Below are positions 1-5,496 of a DNA stretch of 5,505 nt, piece by piece. This DNA comes from CAYGZA01 sp964354135 (GTDB taxonomy: Bacteria; Planctomycetota; Planctomycetia; Pirellulales; Thermoguttaceae). The first letter of the stretch is position 1; the number at the start of each line of letters is the position of its first letter. The DNA lies in contig CAYGZA010000387.1 in assembly GCA_964354135.1 (NCBI GenBank), forward strand, positions 1 through 5,505, given 5' to 3'. A model generated the notes under the pieces. That model saw only the letters and a program-made list of their open reading frames with translations, ran no database searches and was not told where the DNA came from. The position numbers and the translations under genes are program-made.

Positions 1-60
1 ATGAAACTCCAGGCCATGCTGGACGGCTACCTCATAGCCCAACAGAGAAAATGTGAGTAA
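1..60 (+). CDS. C-terminal tail of an unidentified upstream gene (partial)
   Basis: The first plus-strand frame is open from the window edge to a TAA at 58-60 and would encode a 19-residue tail ending in LIAQQRKCE. Frame 2 stops at once, and frame 3 is also open to a TGA at 54-56, so the frame choice is not certain. I prefer frame 1 because its residues look more like ordinary protein. The ATG at 1-3 may be only an internal methionine. Nothing here identifies a family. If real, the gene converges on the adaptor gene that ends at 156. Confidence 0.3.
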   Translation: MKLQAMLDGYLIAQQRKCE

Positions 61-114
61 AACTAAGGCGTCTCGCCGGTCCAGGGTGCTCCACGGCGTC
101 CGGTCGGGTTCGAC

Positions 115-133
115 GGCGGGCGGGACGCCCGCC
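115..133. repeat. GC-rich perfect inverted repeat between convergent genes
   Basis: GGCGGGCG (115-122) and CGCCCGCC (126-133) form a perfect 8-bp stem around the 3-nt loop GGA. It lies 22 nt past the adaptor stop codon and 54 nt past the plus-strand stop at 60. A smaller hairpin of the same design, GGCG-TCT-CGCC, sits at 67-77. Neither is followed by a T-run on either strand, so these are not textbook intrinsic terminators. They could still end or protect both converging transcripts, or belong to a dispersed repeat family. Apart from these two hairpins I see nothing in 61-155. Confidence 0.5.
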
Positions 134-155
134 CTACTGATTCCAGCCCGCCGCG

Positions 156-1571
156 CTATTCCCCGTTCCCGCGGGCCGTTTCCGAAACCGTCGTCGCCGC
201 AATTCGGGGCTGTTGGCGGAGAACCGGGCTCACCCGCTGACCGTCGGCAAGGGTGCTTTCCGGGGACGGGACCACCAGCTCGCCGTCGGCGATGCCCTTG
301 GTCACTTCGGCGAATTCGTCGTTGAGGATGCCCAGCTCGACGTCCTGGATTCTGGCCCGGCCGCCGCGGACCACGTAAAGCTGCCAAACCCGGTTCGGCC
401 CGCGGAACAGGGCGGAGCGGGGAACGACCAGGGCGTTGTCCTTGGGGGGCGCGTGGATGCGGACGCGGACGCGGTAGCCCGCCCCCAGACCTCGCTCCTT
501 TTGCAGCCGGGACAGTTCCGCCCGATCCAGCCAAACGATTACCTTGACCCGCTGCTGCTCGACCCCCAAGGAGCTGATCTTGGTGAAGCCGGCCGGGTAG
601 AGCCGCTCGACGGAGCCCCAGGCACTCTTGGGCCCGATCGCCGGACCGTAGATCTCGGCCCGGTAGCCCTTCTTGACGTGGGGCATGTCGACGCTGAGGA
701 TGTCGGCCTCCACTTCCAGGTCCTCCAGCCGGCCGATCTCCAAGAGCTGCGTCCCGGCGGACAAGAAGCCTTCGCTGGTGACGAACCGGTGCAGCACCAC
801 GCCGTCCACGGGAGAGGTCATCGTGCCGCGGCTCTGTTGGAGTTTCACCTGCTCCAGCCGGACCGTCGCCTCGGCCAGTTGCCTCTCCAGCACCGTCTTG
901 CCGAGCCCTTTGCGGGTGATGTACCTTTCGACCAGCTCCGGCGTCCAATCGGTAGCCAACTTCAGAAAGGTCATGGCGGCATCGCTCAGGACGGTCTGCT
1001 CGTAATCGGCTTCGGCCTGGATTTTCTGGGTCCGGGCCCGATCCAGGTCCTCTTTCGTCCGGACACGCTTCTGGAACAAATCCTCGACGCGCTTCCATTC
1101 GTCGACCGCGTAGTCCCGCTGGGCCCTTGCGGATTCGATCCGCTTAGCATTGGCGGCGACGGTCTTCTCGGTGGACTTCACGTACTCGCGGACCTGCTTC
1201 AGGCCGGTCTCTTCGACGCCGGTGTCGCCGCTTTCGTGGATGGCGGCCTTGAGCCGCTCGATGGCGGCTTCCGCCTCCCTGACCGCCAGGTCCAGGTCGA
1301 TGGGCACGAACCGCGCGACCGTTTCTCCCTTCTTCACCCGCTGCCCCTCGACCGCGGAAACGGCCTCGACGCGTCCCGCCGACGGCGCGGTGATCAGGTA
1401 GGTCCGGGGAAGCCGGGTCGAGGCCCGCTCGTCGACGTACTGCCCGATCCGGGCCCGGTCGATGCGCACCGCGTCCACGCCGGCGCCCGGCGAAAACCAT
1501 CCCGCCACCAGCCAAACGAGCACGGCGGCAATCAGGACCATGACGGCGATCCAGCGAGCACTCGGTCTCAT
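156..1571 (-). CDS. Periplasmic adaptor (membrane-fusion) subunit of an ABC efflux pump, HlyD/MacA/AcrA class
   Basis: This 471-residue protein should link the inner-membrane ABC transporter to an outer-membrane channel. Residues 8-25 form one hydrophobic anchor with no lipobox cysteine. Residues about 57-90 (APSAGRVEAV, then GQRVKKGETVARF) and 250-280 (TSPVDGVVLHRFV, then GTQLLEIG) are the two halves of a lipoyl-like domain. Between them, residues 93-248 form a long alpha-helical hairpin. Its tip carries R161-x3-L165-x6-T172-x3-L176-D177-x-A179, the TolC-docking pattern of AcrA/MacA with Thr replacing Ser. Residues about 284-375 look like the beta-barrel domain and 376-449 the membrane-proximal domain. 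I chose the ATG at 1571 because it directly precedes the membrane anchor. An in-frame ATG at 1664 would add 31 polar residues and run back into the permease gene. There is no strong ribosome site at 1571 (only GGA, 11-9 nt upstream). It is the last gene of the operon. The family call is firm, the substrate unknown. Confidence 0.9.
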   Translation of the reverse strand: MRPSARWIAVMVLIAAVLVWLVAGWFSPGAGVDAVRIDRARIGQYVDERASTRLPRTYLITAPSAGRVEAVSAVEGQRVKKGETVARFVPIDLDLAVREAEAAIERLKAAIHESGDTGVEETGLKQVREYVKSTEKTVAANAKRIESARAQRDYAVDEWKRVEDLFQKRVRTKEDLDRARTQKIQAEADYEQTVLSDAAMTFLKLATDWTPELVERYITRKGLGKTVLERQLAEATVRLEQVKLQQSRGTMTSPVDGVVLHRFVTSEGFLSAGTQLLEIGRLEDLEVEADILSVDMPHVKKGYRAEIYGPAIGPKSAWGSVERLYPAGFTKISSLGVEQQRVKVIVWLDRAELSRLQKERGLGAGYRVRVRIHAPPKDNALVVPRSALFRGPNRVWQLYVVRGGRARIQDVELGILNDEFAEVTKGIADGELVVPSPESTLADGQRVSPVLRQQPRIAATTVSETARGNGE

Positions 1572-1582
1572 GGGGCGGTTTC

Positions 1583-1600
1583 CAGTAGGCAGTGGGCAGT
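1583..1600 (-). repeat. Heptad repeat ACTGCCC-ACTGCCT-ACTG in the permease-adaptor gap
   Basis: On the minus strand this stretch reads ACTGCCC ACTGCCT ACTG, which is two and a half copies of a 7-nt unit. It lies 11 nt upstream of the adaptor start, so it occupies the leader where a ribosome site would normally be. Similar ACTGCC(C/T) tandem heptads are, as far as I recall, frequent between genes in planctomycete genomes; I cannot check copy number here. Confidence 0.55.
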
Positions 1601-1606
1601 CTCGAT

Positions 1607-1642
1607 TCAGCCGCCGCGATTCCGCGGCGCGTGCCGGGTCAT
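1607..1642 (-). other. 11-codon mini-ORF overlapping the permease stop codon
   Basis: The permease TGA (1644-1642) overlaps an ATG at 1642-1640 as TGATG. This opens an 11-codon frame (MTRHAPRNRGG) that ends at a TGA at 1609-1607. An AGGAG lies just before it, but only 2 nt from the ATG, which is too close for good initiation. It is not in frame with the adaptor. It could be a re-initiation leader peptide for the adaptor, or chance. Confidence 0.15.
1612..1629 (-). other. Intercistronic GC hairpin between permease and adaptor genes
   Basis: CGCCGCG (1612-1618) and CGCGGCG (1623-1629) form a perfect 7-bp stem around a 4-nt loop. In the operon transcript it begins 12 nt after the permease stop. 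No T-run follows, so it is unlikely to terminate fully. It may protect the upstream message from exonucleases or reduce expression of the adaptor relative to the ATPase and permease. Confidence 0.45.
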
Positions 1643-4020
1643 CACTCCTGTGCCTTGACGGCATCCAGCCAATCCATCCGGTGGATGGCCCGCTGCACGA
1701 AGCCGTGGGCCACCAGAGCGAAGACGATCCCCAGGAACAGCGTCGATAGCCAGGTAGCGGGGGTGGTGACGATCGGCAGGCGGAACATCTCGCTGGCGTA
1801 GGCCATTGCAGTGATTACGGTGAGCAGGTATCCCAGCGGCATCCCGAGCACCGTGCCCACCAGGTTGACGATCAGGCTCTCCCGCAACAGCAGGCTGCCG
1901 ATCTGCCAGGGCCCGTAGCCCAGGACCCGCAGCGTTGCCACCTCCCGCTGCCGCTCGGCCAGGCTCACCAGCGAGGCGTTCAAGATGCTCCCGAAAAAGA
2001 CGATTCCCGCGAAAATGACCATCAGGATGATGACCACCCACTGGTTCTTGAGGACGGTTTCTTCCAGGCCCTGAATGATCGCCTGGCGCTCGGCGACGCC
2101 CTGGAGGGCGGGCATCTGTTTCAACTGGCGGTAGAGGGCCCGCGTGTGGCCGGGATCGCCGTCCAGCGCCAGTTGCACCCCGTTGACGGCATACTCTTCG
2201 CTCACCAGCCGGCCGAGATAGTCGATGTCGGCGTAGACGGCCAGCCCCAGATAGCCCTCGACGATCTCGCCCACCGGCACGGCACACGGGCGGCGGAGCC
2301 CCTTGACCGGCTCGACGGTCACCAAGTCGCCGCGCCGGACGTGCAGGAGGTCGGCCAGCGTGCGGCTCACGGCCAACCCGGCCGACGGGATGCGGATCGG
2401 CCGGCCCTTCACGTCGCGGGGAATCGTCAGCCGGCCGCCGGCCACAAGGCCGGTGATCGATCCCTTCTTCTCCCACGGGCCGTTGCGGAACGTGCAGGCC
2501 ACGCGCAACAGCGGCTCGGCGCCGTCCACGCCGGGCAGCCGGGCGGCCTCCCGCAGGGCGTCTTCGCCGCGCTCGTCGCGCAGCGTCAGGTCCAGGTCGC
2601 TCCGGAGGACCCTGCGGAACTGGTAGTCGATGAGATACTCGGGCGAATCGGACATCATCACGGCGTTCACGAGCACCGCGGCCCCCATCGCCGCGGCAAA
2701 CACCCCGGCCAGCGTGCGGACGCGGTTCCGAAAGACGTTCCGCAGCACCATCCGCCACCCGGAGCTCAGCGAGCTCCAGAAGCGGCGGAGACGCTCCAGG
2801 AGCACCGCGTGGCTTTGGGGCGGGGCTGCCGGCCGCATCGCCTCGGCCGGCTTCAGCCGCAGCACGGCCCGGCTCCCCTGCACGCTCCCCAGCACCGCAC
2901 AGCCGATGCTGATCGCCAGCCCCGTCGCGTGGATGCCGGGGTAAAACCGGTTGTCGAACTGCGGGAACTGAAAGAACCCGCGGTACATCCCCGTCATCCC
3001 CGCCGCCAGCCAATAGCCGAAGCCGCAGCCCAGAAGGCCCCCCACCGCGCCGACCAGGAGCCCCAGCCTCTGCAAGTGCCAGAACAGCTTCATGTCCGAG
3101 TAGCCCAGGGCCTTGAGCGTGCCGATCACGACCCGCTGCTGCTGCGTCAGCCGGGTCAAGAGGACGTTCAGCACCAGCGCCGCCACGGCCAGGAACATGG
3201 TCGGCGTAATCAGGGCGAAGGCCCAGAGCCCGTGGATCTCCTGGCTCAGGAAGCGGTTCGAGAGCTGGTCCTCCACCGGGGTCGTGGTGAAGACGCCGTA
3301 CGACGAGAGGAGCTGCTCGGCGCGGCGGAGCACCTCGCGGGGATTGCCGCGCTCGGAGGCGTCCAAGCGGCCGAGCACCTGGTTGGCCGCGCCGCCGAAG
3401 TCGAACACGTCCTCGGCGAACGACTGCTTCACGTAGAAGACCCCGAAGTGCTTGGGGTCCGGGGTGATCGCCCCCGGGCCCAGCAGGTAGACGAACTCGC
3501 TGCTGATCGCCGTCCCCACGATGAGCAGATCTTGCCGCCGGTTGTTGAGCACCAGGTGGATCCACTGGCCGGGGCTCAGCTTGTGATACCGGGCGAAGGA
3601 CTCGCTCACCAGGACCTCGTTCTCGCGGCGGTCGGTGAAGTAGGCGCCGCGGCGGACCACCACGTCGCTCAGGATCGGCTGCGGCCGGTCGGGAAGCGAG
3701 AGCACCAGCCCGTTGAGCGGCTCGACGGAGTCCTCCATGTCCACGGCAACGAAGGACTGGATGCGGGGGCGGATCTCGGCCACTCCCGGCAGCTCCGCCA
3801 GCGGGCCCAGCTCGGCCAGAGGGACCTTCTTCAGCTCGATCGAAAAATCGGCCATGCGGCACCGGGCATAGTAGCCCCGCTTCGCCTCCGAGAGGTTGTA
3901 GTAGGCCGAGCCCAACGCCACGTAGCAGCTCACCCCGACCGCAATGATGCTGGTCACGGCCAGGAGTCTCCCCCCGGCCGCCTTCAAGTCGCGCAGCAGT
4001 TTGCGGTCCAGCGCGCTCAC
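1642..4020 (-). CDS. Duplicated FtsX/MacB-type ABC transporter permease (8 TM)
   Basis: This 792-residue inner-membrane protein is the permease of a type VII (mechanotransmission) ABC exporter. It contains two similar modules. In module 1, TM1 is at about 18-38, a periplasmic MacB_PCD-like domain at about 40-240, and TM2-4 at 266-288, 318-342 and 364-382. In module 2, TM5 is at 436-456, a second periplasmic domain at about 457-655, and TM6-8 at 660-682, 712-738 and 756-774. Each module has the FtsX coupling segment after its second helix (VVIGTLKALGYSDMKLF at 297-313, EVATLRVLGYGPWQIG at 693-708) and ends with a PAEAMRP/WLDAVKA-like signature. One polypeptide may therefore supply both halves of the pore. 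The start is a GTG at 4020, overlapping the ATPase stop as GTGA. It is supported by a GAGGAG site 8 nt upstream and by the family-typical N-terminus (MSALDRKLLRDL). MacB and LolC/E are relatives, but the cargo cannot be told. Confidence 0.93.
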   Translation of the reverse strand: MSALDRKLLRDLKAAGGRLLAVTSIIAVGVSCYVALGSAYYNLSEAKRGYYARCRMADFSIELKKVPLAELGPLAELPGVAEIRPRIQSFVAVDMEDSVEPLNGLVLSLPDRPQPILSDVVVRRGAYFTDRRENEVLVSESFARYHKLSPGQWIHLVLNNRRQDLLIVGTAISSEFVYLLGPGAITPDPKHFGVFYVKQSFAEDVFDFGGAANQVLGRLDASERGNPREVLRRAEQLLSSYGVFTTTPVEDQLSNRFLSQEIHGLWAFALITPTMFLAVAALVLNVLLTRLTQQQRVVIGTLKALGYSDMKLFWHLQRLGLLVGAVGGLLGCGFGYWLAAGMTGMYRGFFQFPQFDNRFYPGIHATGLAISIGCAVLGSVQGSRAVLRLKPAEAMRPAAPPQSHAVLLERLRRFWSSLSSGWRMVLRNVFRNRVRTLAGVFAAAMGAAVLVNAVMMSDSPEYLIDYQFRRVLRSDLDLTLRDERGEDALREAARLPGVDGAEPLLRVACTFRNGPWEKKGSITGLVAGGRLTIPRDVKGRPIRIPSAGLAVSRTLADLLHVRRGDLVTVEPVKGLRRPCAVPVGEIVEGYLGLAVYADIDYLGRLVSEEYAVNGVQLALDGDPGHTRALYRQLKQMPALQGVAERQAIIQGLEETVLKNQWVVIILMVIFAGIVFFGSILNASLVSLAERQREVATLRVLGYGPWQIGSLLLRESLIVNLVGTVLGMPLGYLLTVITAMAYASEMFRLPIVTTPATWLSTLFLGIVFALVAHGFVQRAIHRMDWLDAVKAQE

Positions 4021-4772
4021 CAGGAGATCTCCTCGGGCAAGGCCGGAGTCGGGTTCGGGTGGACTTCCACGACCTGCCCGCTGCGGAGCCGGACCACGCG
4101 GTCGGCCATGGGGGCGATCGCCCCATTATGGGTGATCAGCAGGATCGTCTTGCCCAGCGACGTCTTCAGATCGACCAACAGCCGCAGGATCCGCTTGCCC
4201 GTCGTGAAGTCCAGGGCGCCAGTCGGCTCGTCGCAGAGGATCAGCACGGGGTTCTTGGCCAGCGCCCGGGCGATTGCCACCCGCTGCTGCTCGCCGCCCG
4301 AAAGCTGCGAGGGGAAGTGGCCCGCCCGGTCCTCCAGGCCGACCAGCCGCAGGGCCTCGGTCGGGTCCATGGGCTGGCGGCTGATCTCGGTGGCCACCAT
4401 GACGTTCTCCTGGGCCGTCAGGTTGGGCACCAGGTTGTAGAACTGGAAGATGAAACCGATGGTCTCGCGGCGATGCCGGGTCAGCTCCGCCGGGGTGAAG
4501 GCCGTGAGTTCCCGGTCGCGGAACCAGACGCGGCCGCCGCTGACCGAGTCCATGCCGCCGAGGATGTTCAAGATCGTCGTCTTGCCCGAGCCGCTCGGAC
4601 CGACCATCACCAGGAACTCCCCCTCGTAAATGTCGAGCGATACGTCGCGGAGGGCCTCGACCACCACCTCGCCCATGTGGAAACGCTTGTCGACGCTTTC
4701 CATGCGCAGAAGAGGCGCGTGCCGGTTGTCGTTTGGCATTGAGGTCATCAATGAAAACAGGTTGTTGCGCAT
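4017..4772 (-). CDS. ABC transporter ATP-binding protein, MacB/LolD type
   Basis: This is the cytoplasmic ATPase that drives the adjacent permease, about 251 residues long, as is usual for LolD/MacB-type subunits. The motifs are complete: Walker A GPSGSGKT at 58-65, Q-loop in FQFYNLVPNLT with Q110, signature LSGGEQQR at 157-164, Walker B VLILCDEP at 176-183 with D181 and E182, D-loop GALD at 185-188, and H-loop H215. FQFYNLVP and GALD are typical of this subfamily. The start is uncertain. The ATG at 4772 gives the longest form, but ATGs at 4748 (243 aa) and 4739 (240 aa) are also in frame, and the first conserved block begins only at about residue 21. None has a well-spaced ribosome site, since GGGGGA directly abuts the ATG at 4772. 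It is the first gene of the operon and its last codons include the ribosome site of the permease. Confidence 0.93.
   Translation of the reverse strand: MRNNLFSLMTSMPNDNRHAPLLRMESVDKRFHMGEVVVEALRDVSLDIYEGEFLVMVGPSGSGKTTILNILGGMDSVSGGRVWFRDRELTAFTPAELTRHRRETIGFIFQFYNLVPNLTAQENVMVATEISRQPMDPTEALRLVGLEDRAGHFPSQLSGGEQQRVAIARALAKNPVLILCDEPTGALDFTTGKRILRLLVDLKTSLGKTILLITHNGAIAPMADRVVRLRSGQVVEVHPNPTPALPEEISW
4029..4034 (-). promoter_or_regulatory. Ribosome binding site of the permease gene
   Basis: GAGGAG on the minus strand lies 8 nt before the permease GTG, inside the final codons of the ATPase gene. Together with the GTGA overlap it fixes the GTG start and suggests translational coupling of the two subunits. 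Confidence 0.75.
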
Positions 4773-4778
4773 TCCCCC

Positions 4779-4807
4779 ATGATACTATTGAAGATTAGAC
4801 CTCTTCA
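4779..4807 (-). promoter_or_regulatory. Possible promoter of the efflux operon
   Basis: TATCAT (4784-4779 on the minus strand) matches the -10 consensus at 5 of 6 positions. A poor -35 candidate, TGAAGA (4807-4802), lies 17 nt upstream. Transcription would then begin near 4772, at the longest start codon of the ATPase gene. This would favour either leaderless translation or one of the downstream ATGs at 4748 and 4739. The call rests on one hexamer and is weak. Confidence 0.3.
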
Positions 4808-4811
4808 GTCA

Positions 4812-4860
4812 TTCCCCTTCCCCGTTTTCCTCTTTCGCTTTCCCACTTTTCCCCGCTCTT
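4812..4860. repeat. Polypurine/polypyrimidine tract upstream of the operon
   Basis: Of 49 plus-strand bases, 45 are pyrimidines. On the minus strand the tract is built of irregular GGGGAAAA, GGGAAA, GAAA, GGAAAA and GGGGAA blocks. It lies just upstream of the candidate operon promoter. It could be a degenerate low-complexity repeat, a curved or triplex-prone region, or an upstream binding region. No coding frame is evident across 4773-5001. Confidence 0.6.
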
Positions 4861-4906
4861 ACGCCCCCCTAGCGACTGGAACGCGATGTCGCACGCACAG
4901 ACCGCC

Positions 4907-4934
4907 TTCGCGACTCCCGTATTCCTGCTAGAAT
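4907..4934 (+). promoter_or_regulatory. Candidate extended -10 promoter of the yjbQ gene
   Basis: TGCTAGAAT at 4926-4934 is an extended -10 element (TGN followed by TAGAAT, 5 of 6 to consensus). A weak -35 candidate, TTCGCG at 4907-4912, lies 16 nt upstream, as is acceptable for extended -10 promoters. The predicted start near 4941 gives a leader of about 60 nt before the ATG at 5002. Confidence 0.45.
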
Positions 4935-4978
4935 CGGGACATTCGACAAAGTCGGAAACCAGCCCGGGTCATTCGATA
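4935..4978 (+). repeat. Pair of 14-bp direct repeats at the yjbQ promoter, 30 bp apart
   Basis: CGGGACATTCGACA (4935-4948) and CGGGTCATTCGATA (4965-4978) agree at 12 of 14 positions and start exactly 30 bp apart, about three helical turns. The first copy begins directly after the candidate -10 hexamer and covers the predicted transcription start. This geometry would suit two repressor subunits binding on one face of the DNA, but no regulator is identified. Confidence 0.45.
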
Positions 4979-4990
4979 TTCCCTCCTTAT

Positions 4991-4995
4991 GGGGA
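4991..4995 (+). promoter_or_regulatory. Likely ribosome binding site of the yjbQ gene
   Basis: GGGGA lies 6 nt upstream of the ATG at 5002. It is a moderate match to the Shine-Dalgarno consensus and supports that start over the internal ATG at 5050. Confidence 0.5.
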
Positions 4996-5001
4996 TGCAG
5001 C

Positions 5002-5418
5002 ATGGTCCATCAAGAACGCTTTACGATCGAAACCGGAGGGCATCGCCACATGGAGGACCTTACCGGCCGGGTGGCCGAGGTCGTCCGCCGCTCGGGAATC
5101 AAGACTGGGCTGGCCCAGGTTTTCACCGTGGGGAGCACCGCGGCGGTCGGAACGATCGAGTTCGAGCCGGGGCTGGAGCGGGACCTCCCAGAGATGCTCG
5201 ACCGCCTCATCCCGCCCAACCGCCAATACGGCCACGAGCAGGCCTGGCACGACGGCAACGGGCACTCGCACCTCCAAGCCACCCTCCAGGGCCCGTCGCT
5301 GACGGTGCCCGTCGCTGCGGGAGGCCTGGCCCTGGGCACTTGGCAGCAGATCTTCCACCTGGAGTGCGACGTCCGGCCCCGGCAGCGGACGATCGTCGTC
5401 ACGGTGCTGGGCGAGTGA
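5002..5418 (+). CDS. yjbQ: YjbQ/UPF0047 family protein (secondary thiamine-phosphate synthase-type enzyme)
   Basis: This 138-residue soluble, cytoplasmic protein has the full UPF0047 pattern and the usual family length. The N-terminal strand and helix are at 6-31. The core block GLAQVFTVGSTAAVGTIEFE follows, with GSTAA at 44-48 and E53/E55 before PGL. Next come H78, the DGNGHSHLQA block at 84-93 with H88 and H90, GPS at 97-99, GTWQQIFHLECD at 112-123 and a C-terminal strand ending in VLGE. The conserved histidines and acidic residues are the likely metal or active site. E. coli YjbQ shows weak thiamine-phosphate synthase activity and can suppress loss of ThiE, but the physiological role of the family is not settled. 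The start at 5002 keeps the family's N-terminal strand and has a GGGGA site; starting at 5050 would remove it. It is divergent from the efflux operon and appears to be a single-gene unit. Confidence 0.92.
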   Translation: MVHQERFTIETGGHRHMEDLTGRVAEVVRRSGIKTGLAQVFTVGSTAAVGTIEFEPGLERDLPEMLDRLIPPNRQYGHEQAWHDGNGHSHLQATLQGPSLTVPVAAGGLALGTWQQIFHLECDVRPRQRTIVVTVLGE

Positions 5419-5462
5419 CCGGTCGAGCGTCTCAACGGGGTCTCATCATCCCGGGAGGGCGA

Positions 5463-5496
5463 GGCTCCTGCCGAGCCGGGCAGAACACGCCCGTTT
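5463..5496 (+). terminator. Possible terminator or repeat hairpins after yjbQ
   Basis: Two adjacent small hairpins lie 45-75 nt beyond the yjbQ stop. GGCTC-CTGCC-GAGCC is at 5463-5477, and CGGGC (5477-5481) pairs with GCCCG (5489-5493) followed by TTT. The second resembles a weak intrinsic terminator with a short 5-bp stem and only three T residues. The preceding GGGAGGGCGAGGCTCCTG resembles a dispersed intergenic element I associate with planctomycetes, so this may be repeat structure and not a dedicated terminator. Confidence 0.3.

Noticed and set aside
213..1658. 481-residue plus-strand open frame opposite the adaptor gene
   Set aside because: It is antisense to a gene with clear family features. 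Its composition (rich in Pro, Gly, Arg, Asp, Leu) is the usual shadow of G+C-rich coding DNA and shows no domain.
1607..4126. 839-residue minus-strand frame overlapping the permease in another frame
   Set aside because: It is a Gly/Arg/Pro-rich frame shadow; the permease in the neighbouring frame has eight membrane helices and conserved FtsX segments.
2146..4440. 764-residue plus-strand open frame opposite the permease and ATPase
   Set aside because: It spans two well-supported opposite-strand genes, is full of His, Gln, Arg and Pro in low-complexity runs, and has no recognisable motif.
4886..5302. 138-residue plus-strand frame overlapping yjbQ
   Set aside because: It has Ser/Arg-rich composition without motifs, and most of it lies out of frame within the clearly conserved YjbQ gene.
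4987..5435. Minus-strand frames opposite yjbQ
   Set aside because: They are antisense shadows of a conserved gene, with no ribosome site or domain signature.
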